Source of the DNA: Actinospica sp035493475
GTDB lineage: Bacteria; Actinomycetota; Actinomycetes; Streptomycetales; Catenulisporaceae
Length of the DNA: 64,000 nucleotides
Direction: 5' to 3'
NCBI GenBank assembly: GCA_035493475.1
Contig: DATJIF010000040.1
Location: 89,825-153,824, forward strand
In this document: positions 9,601-18,753 of the stretch, one piece after another
How the letters are laid out: the number at the start of each line of letters is the position of its first letter
Position numbering within the stretch: position 1 is the stretch's first letter
Made by a program: the position numbers and the translations under genes
The notes under the pieces: generated by a model
The model's input: the letters and a program-made list of their open reading frames with translations, nothing else
What the model was told of the DNA's origin: nothing
Databases searched by the model: none

Positions 9601-10679
9601 GCACATCGACCCTCGCCGGACGCGTCAAGGATCGCGTCACCCGGCCGGCCGCGGGTGCGGCCACCCTCGCCAACGTCGCCACCAACCCCCAGGTCCCGCT
9701 GCTGCTCTCGCTCTCGCGGCGCTTCGCGGTCCCGGTCTACCGGGCCGCGTTCCTGTCCGCCGCCGCGCACAGCGGCGTACTGCGCTGGCTGGCGGTCCGC
9801 CCCTGCGACCTGGAAACCCTGATGCTCAAGCTGGAGGTCGACGACCGGCGCCGACTGCGCGCCTGGCTCGACGTCGGCGTGCAGTTGGGCGAGTTCGACA
9901 AGCACGAAGGCTGCTACCGGCTCAAGAGCCGCACCGCCAAGCTGCTGTCCCGGACGCAGAACGACGCGATCACCGGCGCTCTGGAGGAGGTCATGACCAC
10001 GCACGTGCCGGTGCTGCTCAACGCCCCGGACATGCTGCGCACCGGCCGCCGGTTCTCCATCGAGGACCAGGACGGCACCGTCATCGCCCGCTCCACCCGG
10101 GTGATCGAACCGCTGGTCGAGTCCGCCGTCTCCCGCACCCTCGCGCGCGACGAACCGATCCGCCTGCTGGAGATCGGCTGCGGCAGCGGCGTCTACGTGC
10201 GCTACGCCGCCTCGCTCAACCCCCGGCTGACCGCCCTGGCCGTCGACCTGCAGGAACCGGTCGCCCGGCAGGCCGCCGCCAACATCGCCGAGTGGGGACT
10301 CGCCGACCGGGTCGAGGTGCGCCGAGGCGACCTGCGCACCCTCGACCTGCAACCGCAGTTCGACCTGGTCACGATGCACAACAACATCTACTACTTCGCC
10401 GAGGACGAGCGCGCCAAGATCCTCGCCCACGCCCGCACCATGCTCGCCCCCGGCGGCAAGCTTCTGCTCACCAGTTCCTGCCAGGGCGGACACATCGGTC
10501 TGGAAATGCTCAACCTCTGGTTCGAGTACGCCGACTTCGGCGGACCCCTGCCCCGTGAACGCGACCTGCTCGAGCAGTTCGACAGCGCCGGCTATACCGA
10601 CGCGCACGCCTACCGGGTCGTGCCGGGCGAGCAGTTCCGCGCCTTCGTCGGCACCAATCCGCACACCACGCGCCGCTAA
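9597..10679 (+). CDS. redI: SAM-dependent O-methyltransferase RedI
   Basis: A 360-residue class I methyltransferase. The SAM-binding motif LLEIGCGSG lies near residues 189-198, and an N-terminal winged-helix-like region (KLEVDDRRRLRAW) resembles the dimerisation domain of small-molecule O-methyltransferases. In prodiginine pathways RedI (PigF in Serratia) methylates the 4-hydroxyl of 4-hydroxy-2,2'-bipyrrole-5-carbaldehyde to give the methoxy compound MBC, in some systems with a RedF/PigN partner. No redF-like gene is visible in this window. Translation starts at GTG 9597, overlapping the redJ stop by 4 bp, with AAGGA 7-8 bp upstream. The assignment rests on family and gene order J-I-H-G. Confidence 0.9.
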   Translation: MSTSTLAGRVKDRVTRPAAGAATLANVATNPQVPLLLSLSRRFAVPVYRAAFLSAAAHSGVLRWLAVRPCDLETLMLKLEVDDRRRLRAWLDVGVQLGEFDKHEGCYRLKSRTAKLLSRTQNDAITGALEEVMTTHVPVLLNAPDMLRTGRRFSIEDQDGTVIARSTRVIEPLVESAVSRTLARDEPIRLLEIGCGSGVYVRYAASLNPRLTALAVDLQEPVARQAAANIAEWGLADRVEVRRGDLRTLDLQPQFDLVTMHNNIYYFAEDERAKILAHARTMLAPGGKLLLTSSCQGGHIGLEMLNLWFEYADFGGPLPRERDLLEQFDSAGYTDAHAYRVVPGEQFRAFVGTNPHTTRR

Positions 10680-10698
10680 CCGGCAAGGGAGAACCAGC

Positions 10699-13476
10699 AT
10701 GCCCAACACCACCAAGCGCCCGGCCAGGCCCACGGCCAGAACCGCGGCGGCCAAGGCGAAGCGGGCCGGTACCCCGTCGACCGGCGGCTACGCCGAGCAC
10801 GTGGTCGACCTCGATCGAGGGCACCGCGACGGCGCCGAACTGTTCGGCGGCAAGGGCGCCCGGCTAGCCGAGATGATCGGCGCCGGGCTACCGGTCCCGG
10901 CCGCGTTCTGCATCACGACACCCATGTTCGACCTCTTCCTCGACCAGTCCGGCCTGGCCGAGAAGATCCGCGGCGCCGAGAGCGGACAGGTGCGCGAGTG
11001 GATCACGGCCGCCGCACTGCCCGACGCCTTCGCCCAGCCGATCCTCGACGCCTACGCGCGGCTCGGCCGGCCGCGGGTGGCGGTGCGCTCCTCGGCCCGC
11101 AAGGAGGACTCCGCGGCGCGTTCCTTCGCCGGTCAGCACGACACCTTCCTCGACGTCTCCGGCGACGAGGCGCTGCTGGAGGCGGTCAAGGGCTGCTGGG
11201 CCTCGCTGTGGTCGGAGCGGGCCGCCGCCTACCGCGACCCGACGGCGGCCCCCGGCTCCATCGCGGTCGTCGTTCAGCAGATGGTGCCCGCGGACGTCAG
11301 CGGCGTGCTGTTCACCGTCGACCCGGTCGGCGGGCAGGTGGGCCGCATGGTCGTCGAGGCCTGCCACGGGCTGGGGGAGGGGCTGGTGTCCGGGAAGGTC
11401 TCCAGCGACTTCTTCGCCCTCGACGACACCCGCCTGGACGTGCTCGAGGAGCGCATCCGCTACAAGGTGACCAAATGCGCCCCGACCGGTTCCGGGCGGA
11501 TCACGATGACCAAGGTCGACCCCGCCGCGCGCAACGCCCCGTGCCTGTCCGCCGACCAGCTGCGCACCCTCGGCGAACTCGCCCAACGGGTTCGAGCGCA
11601 GTACGACGGCTCGGAACAGGACATCGAATGGGCGCTACACGACGGCCGGTTCCAGCTCCTGCAGACCCGCCCGATCACCACGCGCCCGACCACCACCACC
11701 GCGCGCAGCCCCTACATCGAGCCGCAGCCCGAGCACATCCAGCACGGCGCGCTGTGGACCCGCATGGACATCGGCGAGATCTTCGTCGGGCTGATGACCC
11801 CGCTCGGGCTCAGCTTCGCCCGCTACCACCAGACCTACGTGCACGCACACTGTGCCGCGGCGGTCGGCGTGCGCGACACCGGCGACTACGTCGGCTACAT
11901 GGGTTACCTGCAGGGCCACGTCTACCTCAACACCTCGTACACCTCCTACCTGCTCGGCCAGTGCCTGCCCACCCGCGACCAGCGCCACTTCACCGACCGC
12001 TTCGTCAGCGAAGAGGTCGACCTGAGCGACTACCGGAACCCGTACGGCAAGTTCCCCGGCGGGATGGAAGACGTCAAGTCCACCACTCACTGGATCAAGC
12101 ACACCGCGACCGAGATGCTGCAGATGCGCCAGCGCGCCCGGCACATGGTCGACTCGCGCCTGCGCGAGTTCGACCGCGCCCGCAGCCTGGACCTGACCCG
12201 GTTCACCCGCGCCGAACTGCACGCCGAGCTCACCCGCTACCTCGACTACTACTTCGACATGCACGTCGGCTACATGCCGTACTACATCAACGCCTTCGGC
12301 GCCTATGGGCTGATGACCGAGCTGTGCGCCAAGTGGCTCGGGCACGCTGGCGACAACCTGCAGAACCGGATCAAGACCGACATGTCGAGCCTGCGCACCG
12401 TCGCCTCGGCCCGCGAGATCTGGGCCGTGGCCCAGGGAGCGAAAGACCGGCCACGCGCCCTGGCCATCATCCGTGAGAGCCCGCTCGAGCAGATCGAGGA
12501 GCGGCTGTTGGCCGACGAGGACGGGCGCGCGTTCTGGGACCGGCACATGGAGCCGTTCCTGCGCGCCAACGGCGTGCGCAGCCGGCAGGAGATGGAGCTG
12601 ACCCACCCGCGCTGGGTGGACGACCCGTCCTACCTGTTCCAGATGATCCGCCGTTACGCGGACGACGGGTTCTCCATCGACGAGATCCTCCAGCGCAGCC
12701 GCGGCTACAACGAGAACGACGCCACCGACGTGCTCGACACCCTGCCCAAGGCCAAGCGGGTAACCCTCAAGAAGATCATCGCGCTGTACACCACCTGCAG
12801 CGAGCTGCGTGAGACCACCCGGATGGCGATGGTCACCTCGCTGTGGCTGATCCGGAACGTCGTCTACGAGATCGGCCGTCGCCTGCTCGCCCAGGGACTG
12901 CTGCACTCGCTCGACGAGGTCGCCTACCTCGACTTCGAGGACGTACGCGCCTATCTGCGCGGCGAGGCCGAGGCCGAGCAGTCGTTCGCGCGGGAGAAGA
13001 TCGACGAGGCCCGGCGCATGCACGAGTACTACAACCGCCTGCCCGAACCGCCGCTGACCTTCATCGGCGAATACGACCCGGCCGACCGGCCGCGACCGGC
13101 CGGCGGCGGCGGCCCGCAACTGCGGGGCCTGGGGGCCAGCCCCGGCCGCGTGGTCGGGCGCGCCCGCATCATCGAGGACGTGGTCTGGCAGGCCGACGAG
13201 TTCCAGCCCGGGGAGATCCTGATCACCCGCTACACCGACGCCTCCTGGACGCCGCTGTTCGCCATCGCCGGCGGAGTGGTCACCGACATCGGCTCGATGC
13301 TCTCGCACAGCTCGATCGTCGCGCGCGAATTCAACGTCCCCTCGGTGGTCAACACCAAGAACGCGACACAGAACATCAACACCGGCGACATGGTCGCCGT
13401 CGACGGCGACACCGGCATCGTCGAAGTCGTCGACGAGCAGTCGATCGAAGCCCGAGGAGAGGAACACACGAGATGA
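10699..13476 (+). CDS. redH: RedH, condensing enzyme joining bipyrrole aldehyde and alkylpyrrole
   Basis: A 925-residue protein built like PEP synthase/pyruvate phosphate dikinase. The N-terminal ATP-grasp half (about 40-330) begins GGKGARLAEM and contains VAVRSSARKEDS. A long middle region (about 350-780) is rich in Tyr/His/Trp. The C-terminal swivelling phosphohistidine domain (about 820-915) has LSHSSIVARE, with the likely phospho-acceptor His870. RedH and its Serratia homologue PigC use ATP to condense MBC with the monopyrrole and form the tripyrrole chromophore, so this is the signature gene of the cluster. The ATG at 10699 follows AAGGGAG. The C-terminus overlaps redG by 4 bp. The Ala/Lys/Thr-rich first 25 residues look disordered. 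Confidence 0.95.
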   Translation: MPNTTKRPARPTARTAAAKAKRAGTPSTGGYAEHVVDLDRGHRDGAELFGGKGARLAEMIGAGLPVPAAFCITTPMFDLFLDQSGLAEKIRGAESGQVREWITAAALPDAFAQPILDAYARLGRPRVAVRSSARKEDSAARSFAGQHDTFLDVSGDEALLEAVKGCWASLWSERAAAYRDPTAAPGSIAVVVQQMVPADVSGVLFTVDPVGGQVGRMVVEACHGLGEGLVSGKVSSDFFALDDTRLDVLEERIRYKVTKCAPTGSGRITMTKVDPAARNAPCLSADQLRTLGELAQRVRAQYDGSEQDIEWALHDGRFQLLQTRPITTRPTTTTARSPYIEPQPEHIQHGALWTRMDIGEIFVGLMTPLGLSFARYHQTYVHAHCAAAVGVRDTGDYVGYMGYLQGHVYLNTSYTSYLLGQCLPTRDQRHFTDRFVSEEVDLSDYRNPYGKFPGGMEDVKSTTHWIKHTATEMLQMRQRARHMVDSRLREFDRARSLDLTRFTRAELHAELTRYLDYYFDMHVGYMPYYINAFGAYGLMTELCAKWLGHAGDNLQNRIKTDMSSLRTVASAREIWAVAQGAKDRPRALAIIRESPLEQIEERLLADEDGRAFWDRHMEPFLRANGVRSRQEMELTHPRWVDDPSYLFQMIRRYADDGFSIDEILQRSRGYNENDATDVLDTLPKAKRVTLKKIIALYTTCSELRETTRMAMVTSLWLIRNVVYEIGRRLLAQGLLHSLDEVAYLDFEDVRAYLRGEAEAEQSFAREKIDEARRMHEYYNRLPEPPLTFIGEYDPADRPRPAGGGGPQLRGLGASPGRVVGRARIIEDVVWQADEFQPGEILITRYTDASWTPLFAIAGGVVTDIGSMLSHSSIVAREFNVPSVVNTKNATQNINTGDMVAVDGDTGIVEVVDEQSIEARGEEHTR

Positions 13477-14642
13477 TCCGCAACCAGTGGTACCCGATCC
13501 TGCTGCCCGAGGACATCACCGACGACAAGCCGACCAGCGTGCGCCGGATGGGCCAGAACCTCGTGCTGTGGCGCGACATCGACGGCAACCTGGTGTGCCA
13601 GGACGCCCGCTGCCCGCACAAGGGCGCCGACCTCGGCGACGGCCGGATGAAGGGCAACTCGGTCGAGTGCCGCTACCACGGCCTGCGCTTCGGACCCGAC
13701 GGCGCGTGCGTCGCGATCCCCGCCCTCGGCTCGGGCGCGCGCATCCCCGGCTCCTTGAAGGTCGAGACCTACCCGGTCCAAGAACGCAACGGCCTGATCT
13801 GGATGTGGTGGGGCGACAAGCGCGAGAAGCTCCCGGAGATCGAGATCCCGCCGGAGGTCGAGGACGACTCCGTCGAGTACGCGACCCTGCGCTGGACCCG
13901 GCCGGTGCACTACACCCGGTACATCGAGAGCGTGCTCGAGTTCTACCACGTCACCTACGTGCACCGGGACCACTGGTTCAACTGGGTCGACTACTTCTTC
14001 CTCTACGGCACGCTGCGCAAGTTCGGCCTGGACGGGCGCGAGCGCTACCTGGCCTCCACCAAGGTCGAGAACAGCCACCTCGAGGTCGACGGAATGACCC
14101 TGCGCTACTCCTTCGACGGAGTCGAGGAGGACGATCCGACCAACCGTAACCACTACGACGTGATCTTCAGCTTCCCGTCCATGTCGCACATCGTCAGTAA
14201 GCAGTTCCAGGTCACCGCCTGGTTCGCGCCGATCGACGACGAGCACACCGAGATCATCCTGCGCTGGTACGAGTACCCCCGGCTCAAGTCCGTGCTGCGC
14301 GCTCCCAGCCTGCGCCGGCTGATCCCGCGGCTCTCGCTCTACATGGAGAAGTGGGTCCAGGACCCGCAGGACGTGCGCGTCCTGCTGCGCCAGGAGCCGA
14401 AGATCAGCGGGCGCGGCGTGAGCAAGTTCATCGCGGTCGACGAGCTCAACGCCAAGTACGTCGCGATGCGCACCCAACTGCTGCAGGAGGCCGAGCAGGC
14501 CGCAGCCGAGGAGGCCGAAGAGACCGCCGAGGCGGAACCGGTCGCGGCCACCGCCAACGGGGCGGGCAACGGCAAGGCGAACGGTGCCCGCGCCGCCGCG
14601 CCGAACCGGGCGCAGCGCACCCCGGCCCGCTCGGCCAAGTGA
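13473..14642 (+). CDS. redG: Rieske oxygenase-like oxidative cyclase RedG
   Basis: A 389-residue Rieske non-haem iron enzyme. The [2Fe-2S] ligands are visible as Cys47, His49, Cys66 and His69, in CPHKG and CRYHG. The mononuclear iron site shows the HxxxxH pair His159 and His164. RedG of S. coelicolor and its McpG relative form a C-C bond between the alkyl chain and a pyrrole carbon, making streptorubin B or metacycloprodigiosin. The same oxidative carbocyclisation is inferred here; its regiochemistry cannot be read from sequence. After about residue 345 comes an Ala/Glu- then Ala/Asn/Lys-rich tail that looks disordered. The start codon sits inside the redH stop and is preceded by GAGGAGAGG. 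Confidence 0.92.
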   Translation: MIRNQWYPILLPEDITDDKPTSVRRMGQNLVLWRDIDGNLVCQDARCPHKGADLGDGRMKGNSVECRYHGLRFGPDGACVAIPALGSGARIPGSLKVETYPVQERNGLIWMWWGDKREKLPEIEIPPEVEDDSVEYATLRWTRPVHYTRYIESVLEFYHVTYVHRDHWFNWVDYFFLYGTLRKFGLDGRERYLASTKVENSHLEVDGMTLRYSFDGVEEDDPTNRNHYDVIFSFPSMSHIVSKQFQVTAWFAPIDDEHTEIILRWYEYPRLKSVLRAPSLRRLIPRLSLYMEKWVQDPQDVRVLLRQEPKISGRGVSKFIAVDELNAKYVAMRTQLLQEAEQAAAEEAEETAEAEPVAATANGAGNGKANGARAAAPNRAQRTPARSAK

Positions 14643-14680
14643 CCACCCGGACGCAGTCCCATCCCTGTGAGGAGACCATC

Positions 14681-15955
14681 GTGACCAACCAGTACGACGA
14701 GTACGACGTCGTCGTGATCGGCGGCGGCCCGGCCGGATCGACCGCCGCGGCGCTGCTCGCGAAGGCCGGGCGCGACGTCCTGGTCCTGGAGCGGGAGGCG
14801 TTCCCGCGCTACCACATCGGCGAGTCGCTCGTGCCGGGCGTGATGCCCGTGCTCGACGAACTCGGGCTGCTGCCGACGATGGAGCAGACCTTCCTGCGCA
14901 AGTACGGCAGCACCCTGCGCTGGGGCGTGGAGCGCGAACTGTGGGCGATCCACTTCGGCGAGGCCGGTCCGTGGGAGTACGCCTATCAGGTCGAGCGCGC
15001 GGTGTTCGACCAGATGCTGCTCTCGTGCGCCCGCGAGCACGGCGCGTCGGTGATCGAACAGGCGTCGGTGACCGAGGCCGTCTTCGAGGACGGCCGGTGC
15101 GTCGGGGTGCGCTACCGGCGCGAGCGGCAGGGCGACACGCTCGAGGCGCGCGCCCGACTGGTGATCGACGCCTCCGGGCAGTCCAAGCTGCTCGCCCGCC
15201 GCGAGAACGCGATCGAGTGGCACGAGGACCTGCGCAACATCGCCGTCTGGACGTACTACAAGGGCGGGACACACCTGGACGGGATCGACAGCGGCAACAT
15301 CCTGACCGAGTACCACGAGGACGGCTGGGTGTGGGTGATCCCGTTCAAGGACGGCACCCGCAGCGTCGGCTTCGTCGGGCCCAACGACCTGTTCGTCAAG
15401 TCCGGCCTGTCCCCGGTCGAGTACTTCGACAGCCGTCTGGAGGTCACCGCCGAGGCCAAGCGCCTGCTGGCCGGTGCCGAACGGATCGCCGAGCACCGGG
15501 TGTTCAAGGACTGGTCCTACGCCGCGACCCGTTTCGGCGGCCCGGGCTACCTCATGGTGGGCGACGCCGCCGCGTTCGTCGACCCGCTGTTCTCCACCGG
15601 TGTGATGCTGGCGATGAAGAGCGCCTCGGCCGCGGCACGCGCCGCGACCCAGATCCTCGACGACCCCGCGAGCGAAGCGGAGAAGCGCGAGCAGTACGAG
15701 GCGGCCTACCGCGACTTCTTCCAGACGGTCGTCTCCTTCGTGCGCTACTTCTACGACGCGCGCCGCCAGCGCACCGACTACTGGACCCGGGCCCAGGAGC
15801 TGATCGACCCGGTCCGGGAACTCGAGGAGCGGGCCGACTTCGTCCGGCTGATCTCCGGGCTGAGCGGCGAGCTCGAGGTGATGACCCACCCCGGTCTGGC
15901 ACCGGCCGACGACCAGAGCGCGGACGCGCCGCTCGCGTCCGCCGTACGGGAATGA
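14681..15955 (+). CDS. FAD-dependent halogenase in the prodiginine operon
   Basis: A 424-residue flavin-dependent halogenase of the class acting on pyrroles and phenols (PltA-like). Visible hallmarks are the FAD-binding GGGPAGS at 14-20, RYHIGESLVP, a lysine at residue 74 (FLRKYG) where this family has its catalytic lysine, the WVWVIP motif (WxWxIP, diagnostic of halogenases) and GDAAAFVDPLFSTG. With reduced FAD, O2 and halide such enzymes make hypohalous acid that halogenates an electron-rich ring. It lies inside the red operon between redG and redX: GTG 14681 follows GAGGAG, and its stop overlaps the redX start by 4 bp. It is therefore co-translated with tripyrrole genes. No such gene belongs to the S. 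coelicolor red cluster. The likely target is a pyrrole, either carrier-bound or in the finished tripyrrole. No flavin reductase is seen nearby. Confidence 0.9.
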   Translation: MTNQYDEYDVVVIGGGPAGSTAAALLAKAGRDVLVLEREAFPRYHIGESLVPGVMPVLDELGLLPTMEQTFLRKYGSTLRWGVERELWAIHFGEAGPWEYAYQVERAVFDQMLLSCAREHGASVIEQASVTEAVFEDGRCVGVRYRRERQGDTLEARARLVIDASGQSKLLARRENAIEWHEDLRNIAVWTYYKGGTHLDGIDSGNILTEYHEDGWVWVIPFKDGTRSVGFVGPNDLFVKSGLSPVEYFDSRLEVTAEAKRLLAGAERIAEHRVFKDWSYAATRFGGPGYLMVGDAAAFVDPLFSTGVMLAMKSASAAARAATQILDDPASEAEKREQYEAAYRDFFQTVVSFVRYFYDARRQRTDYWTRAQELIDPVRELEERADFVRLISGLSGELEVMTHPGLAPADDQSADAPLASAVRE

Positions 15956-18753
15956 CCGGCGCCGCCGACCAGCCGCCGGAGCCGATCGCGATCGTGGGCA
16001 TCGGCGCGCTCTACCCGCGGGCCCGCGGAGTCGAGGCCTACTGGTCGCTGCTCAACGGCGGCGGCCAGGGTCTCGAGCCGCCCGGCGCGGCCCGCGACGA
16101 CGTCCAGGCGTGTGGGCTGGACGACGTCGAGGTCGACGTTGCCTCCTTCGGCATCCCGCCGGCACAGGCACGGTCCATGGCCCGGATGCAGCTGCTGATG
16201 CTCGCCGCCGCCCGCCAGTGCCTGCAGGACGCCGGGCGGCGCAGCCCCGAACAGGACGAGCGCACCGACGTGATCGTCGGGACCTGCTTCGGCCTGGACC
16301 GGCAGTACGCCAACGCCCTGCGTATCGAAGCCGCCCGGTACGGCCGGAACCTCTCCCGCGTCCTGGCGGCGCACGCCCCCGGCCCGGACACCGCCGACCC
16401 CGCGGCGGAACTGGCCGAGGTGCTGCGCGAACGACTCGGCGGATCACCGCACGACCGGGTCGGGGAGATGGCCAGCACCATCCCGGCCCGCATCGCCGCG
16501 GCCTTCCGGTTGCGCGGGCGGACCCTGGCGCTGGAATCCGCCGACGCCACCTCATTCCTCGCCGTCTTCCACGCGCTGGCCACCTTGCGCGCTGGCCTGT
16601 CCGAGGCCGCGCTCGTGGTGTGCGGCCAGCGCGTGGAAGACCGGCTGCCGGGCCTCGCCCTGGCCGCCAAGGGCGTGGAGCCGGCACCGCCTCGCCCGTT
16701 CGCCGCCGACGGGCGAGGCTTCACGCTGGCTGAAGGCGTCAGCGCACTGCTGCTCAAAACCCTGTCGGCGGCGACCGCGGACGGCGACCGCGTCTACGCC
16801 CTGATCGACGAGTGCACCCTGGGTCTCGATCCGCGCCCCGGTGTACTGCGCTACAGCACTTCGGTCGAACGCCACCGCGATGTCATCGCCGCCGCCTATC
16901 GCAACGCACGCGTTCCCGGCGCATCAGTGCAGTACGTCGAGTGCACCGGCACCGGCCTGGCCCGGCATACCGCGACGGAACTGCGGGCCCTAACCGAAGT
17001 CCTCGCTCCGACGCCCCGTGGCCCGATCCCCGCCGGGAGTGTGAAGGACCGCCTCGGCCACACCTTCGCCGACACCGGCCTGGCCGCGATCGCCAAAGTC
17101 GCGCTCGCCCTGCACCATCGACGACTACCACCGCACCAGGACACCGGGAGACTCCTGCCGGAACTGGCCGCCACACCCTTCCGAATCGAGACCGCGGCAC
17201 GGGAGTGGCCGGCCCCCGCGCCCGGATCACCGCGCAGGTCGGCGGTCAGCGGCGCCTCCGTGACCGGGGCCGTGTGCCACCTGATCCTGAGCGAGCACAC
17301 CCCGCGCACCACGGCGACGGCTACGCGAGGCCCGCGAACCGGGCGCGACGGCATGGCCGAGCCGATCGCCGTGATCGCGCACGGCGCCCGATTCGCTGAC
17401 ATGCGCGGAACCGAACACGTGGCGCGGGCCCTGGCCGCGGGCCGGGACCGGTTCGCGCCGCTGCCCACCGGCGTCTTGGACCGAGACCTCTACTACCGGC
17501 CCGGCTCCCTGAGCACCGGGCACACCTACACCGAGCGCGGGGCGCCGCTCGAACCACCGACGGCCGTACCACGCGGGTTGCGGATCATCCCGGCCCGGTA
17601 CCGAGCCATGGATCCGGCACAACGGCTCGCGCTCGAGGTCGCCGGCGAAATGCTCGGCCGGATCACTCCAGGATCGCTGGCCGTGAGCGGCCGAGGCCTG
17701 ATCGCCATCGGCACCAGCCTGAGCCTGTACACCGAGCGAGACACCGCTGCCGCGCTCCGTCTGGAGGAGATCGAGGAAGCGGTCACAGGGCTCGAAGCCG
17801 TGGCGCACCTGGCCACGGACGAACTCGCTGCCGTGCTCAAGTTGGCGCGCGAGAGCGTAGAGACCACCCCCGGACCGCTGTCACCGCACCTGCTGGACGG
17901 ATTCCTGGCCAGCGGCGTGGCCGCCGTGATCGCCCACGAATACCGTCTGGCGGCGGTCCCGGTCGCCGTCGAGGCGGCGTGCGCCTCCTCGCTCGCCGCG
18001 ATCGACCTCGCGGTGCAGGCACTGCGCTCCGGTGCCGTCGACTTCGCGATCGCCGGGGGAGTGGAACTGCCGTGCAACGCCCGCGACCTGGTGCTCTGCT
18101 CCGCGCTCGGCCTCCTGTCGCACTCGACGATCACCCCGTTCGACGCCGCCGCCGACGGCTTCACCGCGGGAGACGGCTGCGGACTGTTTCTCCTGCGCCG
18201 CCTGAGCGATGCCACCCGCGACGGCGACGAGATCCTCGGCGTGCTGCGCGCGGTCGGTGCCGCCAACGACGCCAAATCACTGATCGCCCCCGACACCGAC
18301 GGCCAGGTACGGGCCATCCGGCGCGCGTTCGACCAGGTCGAGTTCGACCCGGACACCGTCGGCTACCTGGAGGCGCACGGTACCGGCACCACGGTCGGCG
18401 ACCGGGTCGAGATCGCGGCCACCGCCAAGGTCTACGGTACCGCCGGCCGCCGCACACCGCTGGGGATCGGCACCGCCAAATCAGTGTTCGGTCACACCTT
18501 CGCCGCCGCCGGAAGCGCCGGCCTGATCAGCGCCCTGCACGCCGTACGCGAGGGCACCCAGCCTCCCGTCGCGAACCTGCGCACCGTCAACCCCGCCCTG
18601 GACCTGGCCGCCATCCCCGCACGGCTGACCGACCGCGCGCTCGGCTGGGCCGCGCCGCCGGGCCGGCCGCGCCGCGCGGGCGTCAACTCCTTCGGCACCG
18701 GCGGAATCAACTACCACCTGCTGGTCGAAGAACACCGGAAGGAGCCCCGATGA
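15952..18753 (+). CDS. redX: RedX, tandem ketosynthase forming the bipyrrole precursor
   Basis: A 933-residue protein of two ketosynthase folds. The first (about 8-440) lacks catalysis: the active-cysteine position is Asp198 (ESADATSF) and EAHGTGT has become ECTGTG, although GHTFAD persists. The second (about 465-925) is complete, with Cys677 (EAACASS), the histidine of EAHGTGT and that of KSVFGHT. This active-plus-inactive pairing resembles KS/chain-length-factor heterodimers and matches the RedX/PigJ family. In Serratia, PigJ accepts pyrrolyl-2-carboxyl from the PCP and condenses it with malonyl-ACP on PigH (RedN). The partners RedO and RedN must lie outside the window. The ATG at 15952 overlaps the halogenase stop, and the end overlaps redW. 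Confidence 0.88.
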   Translation: MTGAADQPPEPIAIVGIGALYPRARGVEAYWSLLNGGGQGLEPPGAARDDVQACGLDDVEVDVASFGIPPAQARSMARMQLLMLAAARQCLQDAGRRSPEQDERTDVIVGTCFGLDRQYANALRIEAARYGRNLSRVLAAHAPGPDTADPAAELAEVLRERLGGSPHDRVGEMASTIPARIAAAFRLRGRTLALESADATSFLAVFHALATLRAGLSEAALVVCGQRVEDRLPGLALAAKGVEPAPPRPFAADGRGFTLAEGVSALLLKTLSAATADGDRVYALIDECTLGLDPRPGVLRYSTSVERHRDVIAAAYRNARVPGASVQYVECTGTGLARHTATELRALTEVLAPTPRGPIPAGSVKDRLGHTFADTGLAAIAKVALALHHRRLPPHQDTGRLLPELAATPFRIETAAREWPAPAPGSPRRSAVSGASVTGAVCHLILSEHTPRTTATATRGPRTGRDGMAEPIAVIAHGARFADMRGTEHVARALAAGRDRFAPLPTGVLDRDLYYRPGSLSTGHTYTERGAPLEPPTAVPRGLRIIPARYRAMDPAQRLALEVAGEMLGRITPGSLAVSGRGLIAIGTSLSLYTERDTAAALRLEEIEEAVTGLEAVAHLATDELAAVLKLARESVETTPGPLSPHLLDGFLASGVAAVIAHEYRLAAVPVAVEAACASSLAAIDLAVQALRSGAVDFAIAGGVELPCNARDLVLCSALGLLSHSTITPFDAAADGFTAGDGCGLFLLRRLSDATRDGDEILGVLRAVGAANDAKSLIAPDTDGQVRAIRRAFDQVEFDPDTVGYLEAHGTGTTVGDRVEIAATAKVYGTAGRRTPLGIGTAKSVFGHTFAAAGSAGLISALHAVREGTQPPVANLRTVNPALDLAAIPARLTDRALGWAAPPGRPRRAGVNSFGTGGINYHLLVEEHRKEPR

